From positions 62,001 through 126,000 of the forward strand of contig NZ_JACKXD010000004.1 in assembly GCF_014212355.1 (NCBI RefSeq): DNA of 64,000 bases. Direction: 5' to 3'. Of this stretch, positions 17,717-27,226 are shown in pieces. Within the stretch, counting starts at the first letter, position 1, and the number at the start of each line of letters is the position of its first letter. The position numbers and the translations under genes were made by a program. The stretch is from Halobellus ruber. GTDB taxonomy: Archaea > Halobacteriota > Halobacteria > Halobacteriales > Haloferacaceae. The notes under the pieces are model-generated. The model had not been told where the DNA came from and did not search any database. It saw only the letters and a list, made by a program, of their open reading frames with translations.

Positions 17717-19026
17717 GGCGGGGTCAGGACCACGAGCGCCGCGACCGCGCTCACGAGCGCCCCGATCAGGGTGGCCGCGAAGTTGACGGCCTCGTTCCCG
17801 ACCGCGGCGCCCTCGACGGTCGCACCCAGCAGGCTGTCGACGGTCATCCCGGCCAGCCCGCCGGCCGCGACCGCGGCCGCACCCATCGGCGACACGTCGG
17901 GGAGGAGCCCGAAGGCGACGCCGGCGACGACCACCGCGCCGAGCAGCCCGAACACCTCCCCCTGCCAGGTGACGCCGCCGTCGGTCCCGGGCGGCACGCG
18001 TTCGAGCGTGGTGATCAGCCGCGGGTTGTCGTAGAGCCCGCCGAGTTCCGACGAGAGCGTGTCGCTCAGCGCCGCCGCCATCGACCCGGCGAAGGCGTAC
18101 TGGAACAGCGTCCCCTCGACCGGCAGCGACGGGCTGGCGGCGAAACAGAGCACACACGCCAGAGCGACGGCGGCGTTGCCGAGGACGTTTCCGGTCCCGC
18201 GAGCCCCGTCGTTCTCCTCGGCGATGCCGCGGCGCTGTTTCTCGTCGTACCGGTACTTGGTGGAGAGCGCGCCGACGCCGAAGAAGGTGATGAGTACCGC
18301 GAACCAGCCGAACCCGCCGAACACGACGACGAGCAAGCCGAGCAGGACGCCCGAGAGCATCCCCGCTACCGACGCCGTGCCCAGCGCGTAAGAGGTGTAC
18401 CCGAGCGCGACCGTGATCGCGAGTCCGGCGGCGACGTGGACCGTTCCGACCCCGGTCGCCAGCCCGTCGAACAGCCACAGCAGCAGCCCGGTCGACAGCA
18501 TCACTACGGGGTCGTCGCGCTCGAACAGCATCTCGCGGAACAGCGCGGCCACGAGCGTCCCGGCGACCGCGAGGAAGGCAAACCGGGGGAGGGCGAGCGG
18601 CGAAGCGGTCAGCGACGCCACCGCGACCTGGCCGCCGACACCCGCCGCGCTCCCCACGGCGGCGAACCCCGCGACCCCCAGAAACGGGTTGTCGGAGGTC
18701 TCGGCCACCAGCCGCTTGCCGAGGTTGCCGTAGGACAGCACCAGGACCGACGCGACGAACAGGCCCATCGGCAGCCCGAGTTCGGTAGTGAGGATCGCGA
18801 GGCCGGCGGCGGCGAGCGCGAACCCGGTCAGCCCGTTCAGGCGTCCCTCGCGCCGGTCGGCCGGACGTGCGAAGAGGTCGAACAGGGGGCCGTCGGTGAT
18901 CACGAAGGCGGCGAGCAACGCCACGGCGGCGAAGGGCGCGAACGCGGCCCGCCCCAGCGCCGGCGCGGCCACCGCCACCGTCCCCACGAGGGCGAAGCCG
19001 CCCGCCCGCCGAAGCGTCGGTTGCAC
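17713..19026 (-). CDS. DUF92 family integral membrane protein
   Basis: 437 residues from the GTG at 19026, with about 11-12 hydrophobic segments. The second half carries the DUF92 (TMEM19-like) pattern, including GSMAAALSDTLSSELG and DGGVTWQGEVFGLLGA. Function is uncertain; plant and cyanobacterial relatives have been linked to phytyl-phosphate metabolism. The start is a choice: an upstream ATG at 19128 would add 34 basic residues lying over the ttaagtgc promoter-like stretch, so GTG 19026 is preferred. It overlaps the downstream acetyltransferase. Confidence 0.8.
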   Translation of the reverse strand: MQPTLRRAGGFALVGTVAVAAPALGRAAFAPFAAVALLAAFVITDGPLFDLFARPADRREGRLNGLTGFALAAAGLAILTTELGLPMGLFVASVLVLSYGNLGKRLVAETSDNPFLGVAGFAAVGSAAGVGGQVAVASLTASPLALPRFAFLAVAGTLVAALFREMLFERDDPVVMLSTGLLLWLFDGLATGVGTVHVAAGLAITVALGYTSYALGTASVAGMLSGVLLGLLVVVFGGFGWFAVLITFFGVGALSTKYRYDEKQRRGIAEENDGARGTGNVLGNAAVALACVLCFAASPSLPVEGTLFQYAFAGSMAAALSDTLSSELGGLYDNPRLITTLERVPPGTDGGVTWQGEVFGLLGAVVVAGVAFGLLPDVSPMGAAAVAAGGLAGMTVDSLLGATVEGAAVGNEAVNFAATLIGALVSAVAALVVLTPP

Positions 19027-19168
19027 ACGTCTCGATACCGCCGACGCGCACTTAACCCTCCCGACATCGGGCATTACGGGCGAATTCCGTCGTCTCGCGA
19101 CGGTCGGATAGCGCCCGGCGTCGACCACAACCCCGAGGCATATATCCTCGAAGCCGCCACCACCGACC

Positions 19169-19777
19169 GTGGGACTGTACGACCGTTACCTCGCCCTCCG
19201 CCACCGGTTTCACGACGCCGATCCGCCGGAACACGTCGCGGTCGTGATCACCGAACGCGACCTGCTCGAACAGGGAGCGTACGCCACGCTCGCGGAGTTC
19301 CTCCGGTGGGCCTTCGAGTACGGGGCCGCGCGGGTCACCGTCTCGGTGAGCGTCCTCGACGAGGCGGTGGTACCCACCCTCGCCCGCGAACTCCGCGCGA
19401 TCGACGCCCCGCGGCCGGTCGCGGTCCGGGTGCCCGAGGACACCGAGCGCGCCGACGCGCCGGTCCGGATCAACATCGGCCTCGGCGGCAAGCGGGAGTT
19501 CGCGGCGGCGGTGCAAAGCGTCGCCGAGTCCGTCGACGCGGGTGAACTCGACCCCGACGAGGTCAACGCCGATCGGATCGAGGAACAGCTGGTGTTCGAC
19601 GACGACCCGGACCTCCTGATCAAGACCGGGGCCGAGCGGCTGTCGGACTTCATGATCTGGCAGTCGGTGTACGCGGAACTGTACTTCACCGACGTGAACT
19701 GGCGGGACTTCCGCCGGCGTGACTACCTCCGGGCGGTGCTGGACTACCAGAACCGACAGCGGCGGTTCGGGCGGTAG
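19169..19777 (+). CDS. Cis-prenyltransferase-like protein lacking the catalytic P-loop (NgBR-like)
   Basis: 202 residues, GTG start. The C-terminal half clearly belongs to the undecaprenyl/dehydrodolichyl diphosphate synthase family: [18 protein letters not shown] (148-165) and [11 protein letters not shown]. The N-terminal catalytic motif DGNRR is absent: after HVAVVI comes [14 protein letters not shown]. The extreme C-terminus ends in RRFGR, matching the R-x-G motif that completes the active site across the dimer interface. The neighbouring convergent gene has the opposite set of motifs. It is probably a non-catalytic partner in lipid carrier (dolichol) synthesis. Confidence 0.85.
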   Translation: MGLYDRYLALRHRFHDADPPEHVAVVITERDLLEQGAYATLAEFLRWAFEYGAARVTVSVSVLDEAVVPTLARELRAIDAPRPVAVRVPEDTERADAPVRINIGLGGKREFAAAVQSVAESVDAGELDPDEVNADRIEEQLVFDDDPDLLIKTGAERLSDFMIWQSVYAELYFTDVNWRDFRRRDYLRAVLDYQNRQRRFGR

Positions 19778-19792
19778 CCCGGCGACGGGAAG

Positions 19793-20734
19793 CTAATCCG
19801 CCCCGTCGACCGACTCCGATCCGCGCTGCCGTTCCAACTCCGCGGAGACCTTCCGGGCGCCCGCGGAGGGCAGCTTGGCCCGGAGCCGCCCGGCGACCGC
19901 GGCCGCGTCGTCGAGTTCGGCGTCGGCGACCGCGCGGAGCAGCGCCACGGCGCGTTCGCTTCTGGACTGCTGCCAGGACTCCTCGCGGGACTCGTAGGTC
20001 CGGAGCCCACGGAGGAAGTCGGCCTTCGAGAACTCCGGCCAGTAGGGCGCACAGAAGTACGCCGCCGCCTCGTTGCCGTTGGCGTGCCACGGCAGGAAGT
20101 TCGAGGTGCGCTCGTCGCCGCCGGTCCGGATGATCAGGTCCACGTCCCGGGTGGTGTGTTCCGCCAGCCGCCGCTCGACGGCGTCGACGTCGACATCCGC
20201 GGGGGTGAGGTCGCCGTCTGCGACGTCTTCAGCGACCTCGCGGGCGGCACCCAGAAGCTCGGCCCGTCCGCCGTACGCCAGGGCGATGTTCAGCCGGAGG
20301 CTGTCGTACGTTGCGGTCCGGGACTCGGCGTAGTCGACCGCGTCCCGAACCCGCTCGGGGAGTCGGTCGACGTCGCCGATCGCCCCGATCCGGACCCCGT
20401 TGTCGTGGACGCGGTCGGCGTCGGCGAACTCGTAGAGCTTCGACTCGATGAGGTCGAAGAGGGGGTCGAGTTCGTCGTCGGGGCGCTCGAAGTTCTCCGT
20501 GGAGAAGGCATACAGCGTCAGCTCTTCGATTCCGAGCTCCTCACACCACTCGAGCACCTGCTCTGTGGTCTCGGCGCCCTCGCGGTGGCCGTCGGGGGCG
20601 TCGGCGCCGCGCTCCTTCGCGTACCGGCGGTTGCCGTCCTGGATGATCGCGACGTGCGCCGGCGCGGTCCCGAGCTGCTGGCGGAGCATCCGCTCGTAGG
20701 CGCGGGTGAGGCGTCGACGCAGCCAGCTCGCCAT
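19793..20734 (-). CDS. uppS: Cis-prenyltransferase (undecaprenyl/dolichyl diphosphate synthase)
   Basis: 313 residues from the ATG of MASWLRRRL. The catalytic Asp33 lies in IQDGNRRYAK, followed by GHREGAETTEQVLEW, the TLYAFSTENF motif (73-82) and IIRTGGDERTSNF (201-213). It condenses isopentenyl diphosphate onto an allylic primer to make the polyprenyl carrier for glycans. The usual C-terminal R-x-G motif is missing: after LRTYESREE the chain runs into a unique acidic/Ala-rich tail of about 60 residues. It converges with the NgBR-like gene, with stops 15 bases apart. Confidence 0.92.
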   Translation of the reverse strand: MASWLRRRLTRAYERMLRQQLGTAPAHVAIIQDGNRRYAKERGADAPDGHREGAETTEQVLEWCEELGIEELTLYAFSTENFERPDDELDPLFDLIESKLYEFADADRVHDNGVRIGAIGDVDRLPERVRDAVDYAESRTATYDSLRLNIALAYGGRAELLGAAREVAEDVADGDLTPADVDVDAVERRLAEHTTRDVDLIIRTGGDERTSNFLPWHANGNEAAAYFCAPYWPEFSKADFLRGLRTYESREESWQQSRSERAVALLRAVADAELDDAAAVAGRLRAKLPSAGARKVSAELERQRGSESVDGAD

Positions 20735-20860
20735 ACCCGACCCACTCCGTCGTGGGATATGTGTCTTTTCGTTGGCGTCTCCAGGGAATCGGGAGCGGCC
20801 GCCCACCGACGGGATCGACTTGGGAGTTGCGCTCGCGAGTCGTATTTGGACGCGCGATAG

Positions 20861-20950
20861 CCGACCGAAATCCACCGTCGGGTGGGACTGGAAGGGCCCG
20901 AGCGCGAGGGGGCTTCCGGGGAATACGACCTCTTGATCTCGGCGATTCCA
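20861..20950 (+). repeat. Dispersed intergenic repeat, short copy
   Basis: The segment contains tccaccgtcgggtgggactg, then gaagggccc, ggggcttccgggg and, 21 bases further on, cgattcca. The same blocks in the same order and, for the last pair, the same spacing recur on the minus strand at 31195-31370. The central part here is only about 12 bases, while the other copy carries a large hairpin. It lies between uppS and serS. No known element type was recognised. Confidence 0.7.
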
Positions 20951-21016
20951 TTCTCATCTGAAAAGCACTCTCAGGGATGCGACACGGTTTTGCCGGATCC
21001 CGATGAATCGCCGGGT

Positions 21017-22399
21017 ATGATCGGGAGACAGTTCCTCCGTGAGAATCCGGAGACGGTTCGTGCGGCGCTGGAGCAGAAGGGGGTCACGGACGTCGATCTG
21101 GACCGGATCCTCGAGGTCGACGCGGAGTGGCGCGAGCTGAAGCAGCGCGGCGACGACCTCCGTCACGAGCGCAACGAGATCTCCTCGAAGATCGGGGAGC
21201 TGAAGGCCGACGGCGACGACGAGGCCGCCCAGGAGGCCATCGAGCGGTCCCAGGAGCTAAAGGGGGAACTCGACGAGGTCGAGCGGCGCGCCGACGATCT
21301 GGAGGCCGAACTCGAAGCCGCCCTGCTCGAACTCCCGCAGATCCCCGACGACGACGTACCGGTCGGGGAAGACGAGTCCGAGAACGTCGAGCGCCGACGC
21401 GAAGGGTTCGACGACCTGCGGTCGCTCCCCGATCCGGTCGTCCCCCACTACGACTTGGGCGAGGAGCTCGACGTCCTGGATTTCCGGCGGGGCGCGAAAG
21501 TCACCGGCGGCGGGTTCTACTTCACGAAGGGCGACGGCGCGCGACTGGAGCACGCCCTGGTGCAGTTCATGCTCGACGTCCACCGCGAGCAGGGGTACGT
21601 CGACGTCTTCCCGCCGATCCCGGTGAACTCCCGGTCGATGGTGGGTACCGGCCAGCTCCCGAAGTTCAGCGAGGACGCCTACCGGGTCGGCGGCGCGAAC
21701 GACGACGCGTGGGACGACGACGACCTGTGGCTCTGCCCCACTGCGGAGGTGCCGGTGACGAACATGTATCGGGACGAGATCCTGCTCGACGACGACCTCC
21801 CCTTAAAAATCCAGGCGTACACCCCGAACTTCCGCCGGGAGGCGGGCGAGCACGGCACCGAGACCCGCGGGATCGTCCGCGTCCACCAGTTCAACAAGGT
21901 CGAGATGGTGAACTTCGTGCCGCCCGAGGAGAGCGAGGAGCGCTTCGAGGGGCTCATCGACGAGGCCGAGGAGGTGTTGCGGCGGCTCGATCTCCCCTAC
22001 CGGATCCTGGAGATGTGTACCGGCGACCTGGGGTTCACACAGCGGAAGAAGTACGACCTCGAAGTGTGGGCGCCGGGGGACGATATGGACGACGGCCCCG
22101 AGGCGGGCGGCCGGTGGCTGGAGGTCTCGTCGGTCTCGAACTTCGGGGCGTTCCAGGCGCGGCGGGCGGGGCTCCGGTATCGCCCGGAGCGCCACGAGTC
22201 CGCGGAGTACCTCCACACGCTCAACGGGTCGGGGCTCGCCATCCCGCGGGTGATGGTCGCGATCCTGGAGTACTACCAGAACGACGACGGAACCGTGACG
22301 GTCCCCGAGCCGCTCCGGCCGTATATGGGCGGCACCGAGGTCATCGAGGGCCATACCCCGGTCGGCGAGTCCGCGGTCGGCGACGGCACGCGGGAGTAG
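21017..22399 (+). CDS. serS: Seryl-tRNA synthetase
   Basis: 460 residues, class IIa synthetase of the bacterial/haloarchaeal type. An N-terminal coiled-coil tRNA arm (about 30-110) precedes the catalytic domain. Motif 2 is NFRREAGEHGTETRGI and motif 3 is the SGLAIPRVMVAILE segment. The TAEVP serine/ATP loop is present. It charges tRNA-Ser with serine. The start is the ATG beginning MIGRQFLREN; the upstream open frame overlaps a dispersed repeat and is not coding. Confidence 0.97.
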   Translation: MIGRQFLRENPETVRAALEQKGVTDVDLDRILEVDAEWRELKQRGDDLRHERNEISSKIGELKADGDDEAAQEAIERSQELKGELDEVERRADDLEAELEAALLELPQIPDDDVPVGEDESENVERRREGFDDLRSLPDPVVPHYDLGEELDVLDFRRGAKVTGGGFYFTKGDGARLEHALVQFMLDVHREQGYVDVFPPIPVNSRSMVGTGQLPKFSEDAYRVGGANDDAWDDDDLWLCPTAEVPVTNMYRDEILLDDDLPLKIQAYTPNFRREAGEHGTETRGIVRVHQFNKVEMVNFVPPEESEERFEGLIDEAEEVLRRLDLPYRILEMCTGDLGFTQRKKYDLEVWAPGDDMDDGPEAGGRWLEVSSVSNFGAFQARRAGLRYRPERHESAEYLHTLNGSGLAIPRVMVAILEYYQNDDGTVTVPEPLRPYMGGTEVIEGHTPVGESAVGDGTRE

Positions 22400-22511
22400 C
22401 CCTCCCGAAACGCGTCTTAACGACCTATTAACCGGCATATTCGGCTAAATCGGGCCAAACTGCGGTGCAGTGTCGATCCGTTTCTTGCCCGTACGACCCC
22501 CATTGGCGTGT

Positions 22512-22799
22512 ATGACCGACACGACGCGTGACGCCGACCGTCCCGACGCGGCCGCCTGGGAGACCATCGCCCACCACGACTTCGGCAGTACGGACGAACT
22601 CGACGCCACCATCCTGACCGCCCTCGACGGCGAAGGGCCGAACCAGCCGCTGTACGCGACCGTCGACGTCGAGCCCGCCGAGCGGTTTCTCGCCTCCGTC
22701 GGCGGCGCCGACGCCGCCGTCGTCTTCCGCATCGCCGGCCGCCCCGTCCGGGTGTCGGCCGACGGGCGCGTGCAGGTCCGACGGACGACCTCCGAGTGA
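22512..22799 (+). CDS. Small haloarchaeal protein, HalOD1-like output domain
   Basis: 95 residues. The sequence pattern, with a leading helix (STDELDATILTALDG), PLYATVDVEPAERFL and a final beta hairpin ending in VRVSADGRVQV, resembles the halobacterial output domain 1 found alone or attached to response regulators in haloarchaea. It has no DNA-binding or receiver domain. Assignment is from pattern memory and is moderate. The tsr3 gene follows after 51 bases on the same strand. Confidence 0.6.
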   Translation: MTDTTRDADRPDAAAWETIAHHDFGSTDELDATILTALDGEGPNQPLYATVDVEPAERFLASVGGADAAVVFRIAGRPVRVSADGRVQVRRTTSE

Positions 22800-22850
22800 G
22801 ACGCCCCGCGCGACGAACGGCTTTTCTCCGCGGCCCGCGTCGGTTGCGGT

Positions 22851-23417
22851 GTGACCGCCGATGCCGACGAACGCCCGACAGTCGACGCCGACCGCCCGGG
22901 CGCCGAGTCCGCGGAGCCGACGCTCCACGCCCGGTACGAGGGCGACGACGACCCCGAGAAGTGTACGGCGCGGAAGCTCGCGCGCTTCGACCTCATCGAC
23001 CTTCACCGATCGGACCGCGACACCCCGTACGGCGTCGTCCTGAACCCACACGCCGAGCAGGCGCTGTCGCCGGCGGACGGAGACGGGGCCCCGCTCGTCG
23101 CGCTCGACTGCTCCTGGGACTCGGCGGGCGAGGCGCGGTTCTCGCTCCCCGGGGAGCACCGCGCGCTCCCGTACCTCGTTGCGGCGAACCCGGTCAACTT
23201 CGGCCGCCCGCTGCGGCTGACCACGGTCGAGGCGCTGGCGGGCGCGCTCGCCATCTTCGGCCGTCGGGACCGCGCGGCCGACCTCCTCTCGAAGTTCACC
23301 TGGGGACATACGTTCCTGGAACTCAACGCGGAGCCGCTCCGGCGGTACGCCGCGTGTGCCGACTCGGCGGCCGTCGTCGAGGTCCAGCAGGAGTATCTCG
23401 ACCGGGGCGGGGAGTGA
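22851..23417 (+). CDS. tsr3: 16S rRNA aminocarboxypropyltransferase Tsr3
   Basis: 188 residues, GTG start. Tsr3 (DUF367) transfers the aminocarboxypropyl group of SAM to a hypermodified nucleotide of small-subunit rRNA. Family signatures are the N-terminal [15 protein letters not shown], the [14 protein letters not shown] core and [20 protein letters not shown] near the C-terminus. The first 30 residues are an acidic haloarchaeal extension. It is compact and complete. Confidence 0.88.
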   Translation: MTADADERPTVDADRPGAESAEPTLHARYEGDDDPEKCTARKLARFDLIDLHRSDRDTPYGVVLNPHAEQALSPADGDGAPLVALDCSWDSAGEARFSLPGEHRALPYLVAANPVNFGRPLRLTTVEALAGALAIFGRRDRAADLLSKFTWGHTFLELNAEPLRRYAACADSAAVVEVQQEYLDRGGE

Positions 23418-23423
23418 GGGTCG

Positions 23424-23801
23424 CTACTCGTGTTCCCTGAGTACGGGTTTGAGCGCGGCGGCGAGTTCCTCGAACCGCGTCATCGACATCCCGTCGGTCG
23501 TCACCCACGCGCCGGTCGCCTCGGTCACGACACGGACGAGATACCCGTGCTCGAACATCCTGACGGTCGCCCGGTACTCGCCGAGTTCGGTCCCGCGGTA
23601 CTTCTCGCCGGTCTCGAACCCGGTGCGTTCGATCTCCGCGAACCCGAGCAGGTCGGCCGTCCGGTCCAGATCGGATCGCAGGTAGACCTGTTCGACCGCG
23701 TCGTCGGTGAAGTAGACGACGCTGCGCAGTTCGTCGCCGATCACCGTTCGGCACGCGCTCGTCAGTTCCTCCGCGAACGTGGGGTCGATATTTTCAGCCA
23801 T
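23424..23801 (-). CDS. Small haloarchaeal protein of unknown function
   Basis: 125 residues starting MAENIDPTF. It is a compact alpha/beta protein with no membrane segment, no cysteine pair and no known motif beyond a general pattern (YFTDDAVEQVYLRSDLD, VRVVTEATGAWVTTDG) that I recall from short conserved haloarchaeal proteins. It converges with tsr3, six bases apart, and is divergent from the NOG1-like GTPase gene. Confidence 0.75.
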   Translation of the reverse strand: MAENIDPTFAEELTSACRTVIGDELRSVVYFTDDAVEQVYLRSDLDRTADLLGFAEIERTGFETGEKYRGTELGEYRATVRMFEHGYLVRVVTEATGAWVTTDGMSMTRFEELAAALKPVLREHE

Positions 23802-23910
23802 AGCGAATTCGGAGAGTACGCGGGGTTGATCTCGTGGCTGCATATAACTACTGACGCTGCGGTCGCCGAACGGACGCGCTTTTATCGCTCGGCCGAGTAG
23901 ACGCTGCAAT

Positions 23911-24885
23911 ATGATCTTCGAGTCCCTCCCGACGACGCCCCGCTCCGAGGAGCTTCTCGACAAGGCGTTCTCGCGGGCGGCCCGCGCGGGGCGCTCGAAG
24001 TCCGGGCTCGACGCCCAGCAGTCGATGCTCCAGACGGCGTCGTCGATCCTCGCCGACAACCTGGAGAACGTGGTCACCCAGTGGCCCGACTTCGGGACCG
24101 TCGACCCCTTCTACTACGAGCTCGCGGACGCGATCGTCGACGTCGACGACCTCAGACAGAGCCTCTCGCAGGTGACGTGGGCTAGCCGACAGATCCGGCA
24201 GCTCCGGGAGGAGTACCAGCCGAAGCTCCGGAAGACCGACCCCGAGACGGCCCGGAAACACCGGAAACAGGCGTTCGCGCGGATGGCCGACGTCGTCGAG
24301 CAGGTCGCCGACGACCTCGAACGGATCGGGGAGGCCCGCGACGCGCTGAAGGGACTCCCGGACATCCGGCCCGACGAGCCCGCAATCGTGGTCGCCGGCT
24401 ACCCCAACGTCGGGAAGTCGTCGTTCGTCAACCGCGTCACCCGCGCCGACAACGAGATCGCCCACTACCCGTTCACGACCCGCGGGGTCCACGTCGGCCA
24501 CTTCGACCGCGACCGGATCCGGTACCAGATCATCGACACGCCGGGACTGCTCGACCGGCCGGAGGAAGATCGCAACGACATCGAGCGACAGGCCGTCAGC
24601 GCGCTCGAACATCTCGGTGATGCGGTGGTCTTCGTTGTGGACGCCAGCGAGGCGTGCGGCTACCCGCTGTCGGCGCAGCTGTCGCTCCGCGACGCCGTCG
24701 CCGATCGGTTCGGGAAACGGGACGTGCCGGTGCTCACGGTGAACAACAAGAGCGACCGGTCGCGGGACGTCGACGCCGACTACCAGATGAGCGTCGAAAC
24801 CGACGAGGGCGTCGATGAGGTACTCGACGCCGCGGTCGATGCCGTCGGCTGGGAGCCGGAGATCCCGCCGTCGCGACAGGAGTGA
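23911..24885 (+). CDS. NOG1-like GTPase, ribosome biogenesis
   Basis: 324 residues. An N-terminal helical NOG1 domain (about 1-150) is followed by a GTPase domain: G1 GYPNVGKSS (163-171), G2 Thr in PFTTRG (190), G3 DTPG (209-212) and G4 NKSD (279-282). Obg/NOG1 proteins act in assembly of the large ribosomal subunit. The archaeal form lacks the long eukaryotic C-terminus, as here. The downstream gene is convergent. Confidence 0.93.
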   Translation: MIFESLPTTPRSEELLDKAFSRAARAGRSKSGLDAQQSMLQTASSILADNLENVVTQWPDFGTVDPFYYELADAIVDVDDLRQSLSQVTWASRQIRQLREEYQPKLRKTDPETARKHRKQAFARMADVVEQVADDLERIGEARDALKGLPDIRPDEPAIVVAGYPNVGKSSFVNRVTRADNEIAHYPFTTRGVHVGHFDRDRIRYQIIDTPGLLDRPEEDRNDIERQAVSALEHLGDAVVFVVDASEACGYPLSAQLSLRDAVADRFGKRDVPVLTVNNKSDRSRDVDADYQMSVETDEGVDEVLDAAVDAVGWEPEIPPSRQE

Positions 24886-24924
24886 TCGGTCCTTGCGGGT
24901 CGGGTGGGCGCGTCGACCCTGCGA

Positions 24925-25632
24925 CTACGCCGCCGCGACGTACGTCACGTCGACGGTCGCGGTGACGGTCACCGATCCGGCGTCGAACGTGGTTCCGCGG
25001 TCTCACGCGCCGCGTACGCGGGACCGACCCCACGCCGGTACTCACCGACTGGACGCCCGCGATCGACAGGTCCGCCGCGGAGGCGATCGTGTCAGCGTCG
25101 GCCCGCGCGGCACCCACCGCCCGCCCGAGGGCCTGTTCGCGGAGTTCGGCCCGGCGCTCGTCGCTGAGCGTGAACGTCACGCGCCGAACCTCGTCGGCAC
25201 CGTTGCCGACGGCGACGTCGACGACGGTATCGGCGGCGTCGATCCGGCAGGCGTGGACGGCTTCGTGACCGACGGCCGTCCGTTCGTGGTTGCCATCGAA
25301 CCGGGGGTGAATCCGATAGTACGCCGTCGTCACGGCGTCGTCGACACCGGCCCCGCGGAGGGCGTCGCGCATCCGCATCGCGTCCGCCGCCACTGCTTCA
25401 CGCGCGTCCTCAGCCGTATCGGCTCGGGCCGTGACGGTGACCGTCACGACCGCCCGGTCGGTCTCCGCCGAGGCCTCGCCAACTCCGCTCGTGGAGATCG
25501 TCCGCGGTTGTTCCCCGGACTCGGCATCGCCCGCCGGCGTGCCGCCGCCCGTCGTCTGCAGGGCCGCCCCACAGCCTGCAAACAGCACGAGGGCTACCAC
25601 AGCCACCGCGCCGCACCGGTTCGGCCGTTCAT
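24925..25632 (-). pseudogene. SIMPL-domain (DUF541) lipoprotein with apparent frameshifts
   Basis: The central frame (GTG at 25606) encodes a short hydrophobic signal with lipobox LFAGC, then the SIMPL pattern: RTISTSGVGEASAETDRAVV and VTFTLSDERRAELREQALG. After VSTGVGSVPRTR the frame turns Arg-rich and runs antisense into the NOG1 gene. One base out of phase, the expected ending TTFDAGSVTVTATVDVTYVAAA appears and stops at 24925. This suggests a one-base deletion near 24990-25015. At the 5' end an ATG at 25632 (MNGRTGAA) lies in another frame and would give a better signal n-region. The gene is decaying or the assembly has errors. Confidence 0.7.
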
Positions 25633-25697
25633 ACCGTTCTCCGGACGGGAGCGGTATTCAATACGCCCTTGACACAAGGAGTTCGTTGCGTCTCCGC

Positions 25698-27017
25698 TCA
25701 CTCGGGCTCGCGATCGACCCCGACGTACCTGATCTCGACGCGGATGTCGGCGTGGCCGACTGGCCCGATCGGATCGGGTGCGGCGGCGCTCACCTGCTCG
25801 CGGATGTCGTCGCCGGCCGCGGGCGGCGACGACGCGGGGGGATACCCGACGGTCACCACTACCGATCGCGGCGTCTGGAGCGGGAACCCCTCGTATGTGG
25901 CTTCGAGATCGAGGACGGTCGCCGCCGGCGGGAGTTCGGCTTCGATCGCGGCGGTCGCGTCTTCCTCGAAGCCGGCCGTCCGGTAGGAACTGTACGTGAA
26001 CGTCCCGAGGAGCCCGGTGAGAAGCAGGAGCACGACCGCGAGCACGGAGATACGCTTGAGGGTCGCCGTCCGGGCGTCGTCCTCGCGGAACCAGAGCCGC
26101 GGTCGGTAGCCGTACCGCCACAGCACGATCAGGGCGACGAGGTTGATCGCGAGGACGTTCACGAGCACCAGCACGCCGGACCCGAGCACCGTCGCCGGCT
26201 CCCCCCACGCGATCCCGATGCCGACGACGGCGGTCGGGGGGACCAACGCGGCGGCGATCATCACGCCGACCAGCGCCGAGGAGACGCCCGACGCCAACGA
26301 GACCGCGCCCGCGGCGCCCGCCCCCAGTCCGATCACGAGCGAGAGGATGTCCGGGGCGAGCCGCTCGCGGACCTCGTTGATCGCGAACACCTCATCGGCG
26401 GATAACGGCACCACGTTCGTCGTCCGGATCAGGAGCGCGAACGCCGTCGCGGCGCCGACCGCGACGAGCCCGCCGAGCGCCTGCAGTTTGATCCCGCGGA
26501 GCGCGAGCTCCGGATCGTCGACGACGGTCCCGACGCTGGCGGCCATGGCGGGGCCGATGAGCGGCGCGATCACCATTGACCCGACCACCACGGCGGGCGA
26601 ATCCAGGAGCAGCCCCGCGGTGGCGACGATCGCACTGACCGCCGTCATCAGCACGTACGGTCGCAGCGGCAGCGCCATCCCGCTCGCGCGAGCCACGAGC
26701 TCCTCGCGGGCGATCCGGTCGCCGTTGCCGGCCTCGTTCCGGTCGGCGTCGTATCTGTCTTCGAGGGCCTCGAACCGCTTCGAGACCACCGTCTCGGCCT
26801 GCATCACGACGGTGTAGGCGTTCCGCTCGATGCCGACCTCCCGGAGCCGATCGAGGATCGGCTCCACCGCCGACGTCGGGAGGGGAAAGGTGACGACCGC
26901 GGTGTAATCGCGCCCGCTGGTCTCGTCGGAGAGGGCGTAGTCGACGTCCTCCTCGTCGAGCACGTCCAACACGGCCTCCCGTTTCCCGGTCGGGACCATC
27001 ACCTGTACGAGTCGCAC
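25698..27017 (-). CDS. DUF389/TIGR00341 family membrane protein
   Basis: 439 residues, GTG start. A ferredoxin-like N-terminal domain of about 80 residues (MRLVQVMVPTGKREAVLDVL) is followed by about seven hydrophobic segments with the family motif SPAVVVGSMVIAPLIGPAMA and a second GVMIAAALVPPTAVVG. A 75-residue C-terminal domain with a membrane-exposed beta pattern closes the protein. The transport or signalling role is not established. It stands alone between a SIMPL remnant and a divergent rhomboid gene. Confidence 0.9.
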   Translation of the reverse strand: MRLVQVMVPTGKREAVLDVLDEEDVDYALSDETSGRDYTAVVTFPLPTSAVEPILDRLREVGIERNAYTVVMQAETVVSKRFEALEDRYDADRNEAGNGDRIAREELVARASGMALPLRPYVLMTAVSAIVATAGLLLDSPAVVVGSMVIAPLIGPAMAASVGTVVDDPELALRGIKLQALGGLVAVGAATAFALLIRTTNVVPLSADEVFAINEVRERLAPDILSLVIGLGAGAAGAVSLASGVSSALVGVMIAAALVPPTAVVGIGIAWGEPATVLGSGVLVLVNVLAINLVALIVLWRYGYRPRLWFREDDARTATLKRISVLAVVLLLLTGLLGTFTYSSYRTAGFEEDATAAIEAELPPAATVLDLEATYEGFPLQTPRSVVVTVGYPPASSPPAAGDDIREQVSAAAPDPIGPVGHADIRVEIRYVGVDREPE

Positions 27018-27226
27018 GTCCGTCGATCACGTCCGTCGGACAAGAATCCGGCGGGTAGCGGCGGAAAGCAAACAGTCGGCACAACCCCGACCCCGCGCCG
27101 ACGTGCCGAGCAACCGCGGCCCGACGCGGGATGACACTCACGTCACGGCGACGCTGGTCCCGGCTTCGGGCTTAAATCCTCGCCACGCCCAAACGCTCAT
27201 AGCCGTTCGCGTCCCACAACCTGTCG

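Noticed and set aside
17717-19051. N-terminal extension of the acetyltransferase frame through the DUF92 gene
   Set aside because: The extension is Arg-rich shadow sequence; the GNAT domain begins at the GTG at 17716, which overlaps the DUF92 stop.
24734-24924. Continuation of the SIMPL reading frame into the GTPase gene
   Set aside because: Arg-rich and antisense to the conserved end of the NOG1-like gene; best explained by a frameshift in the SIMPL gene.
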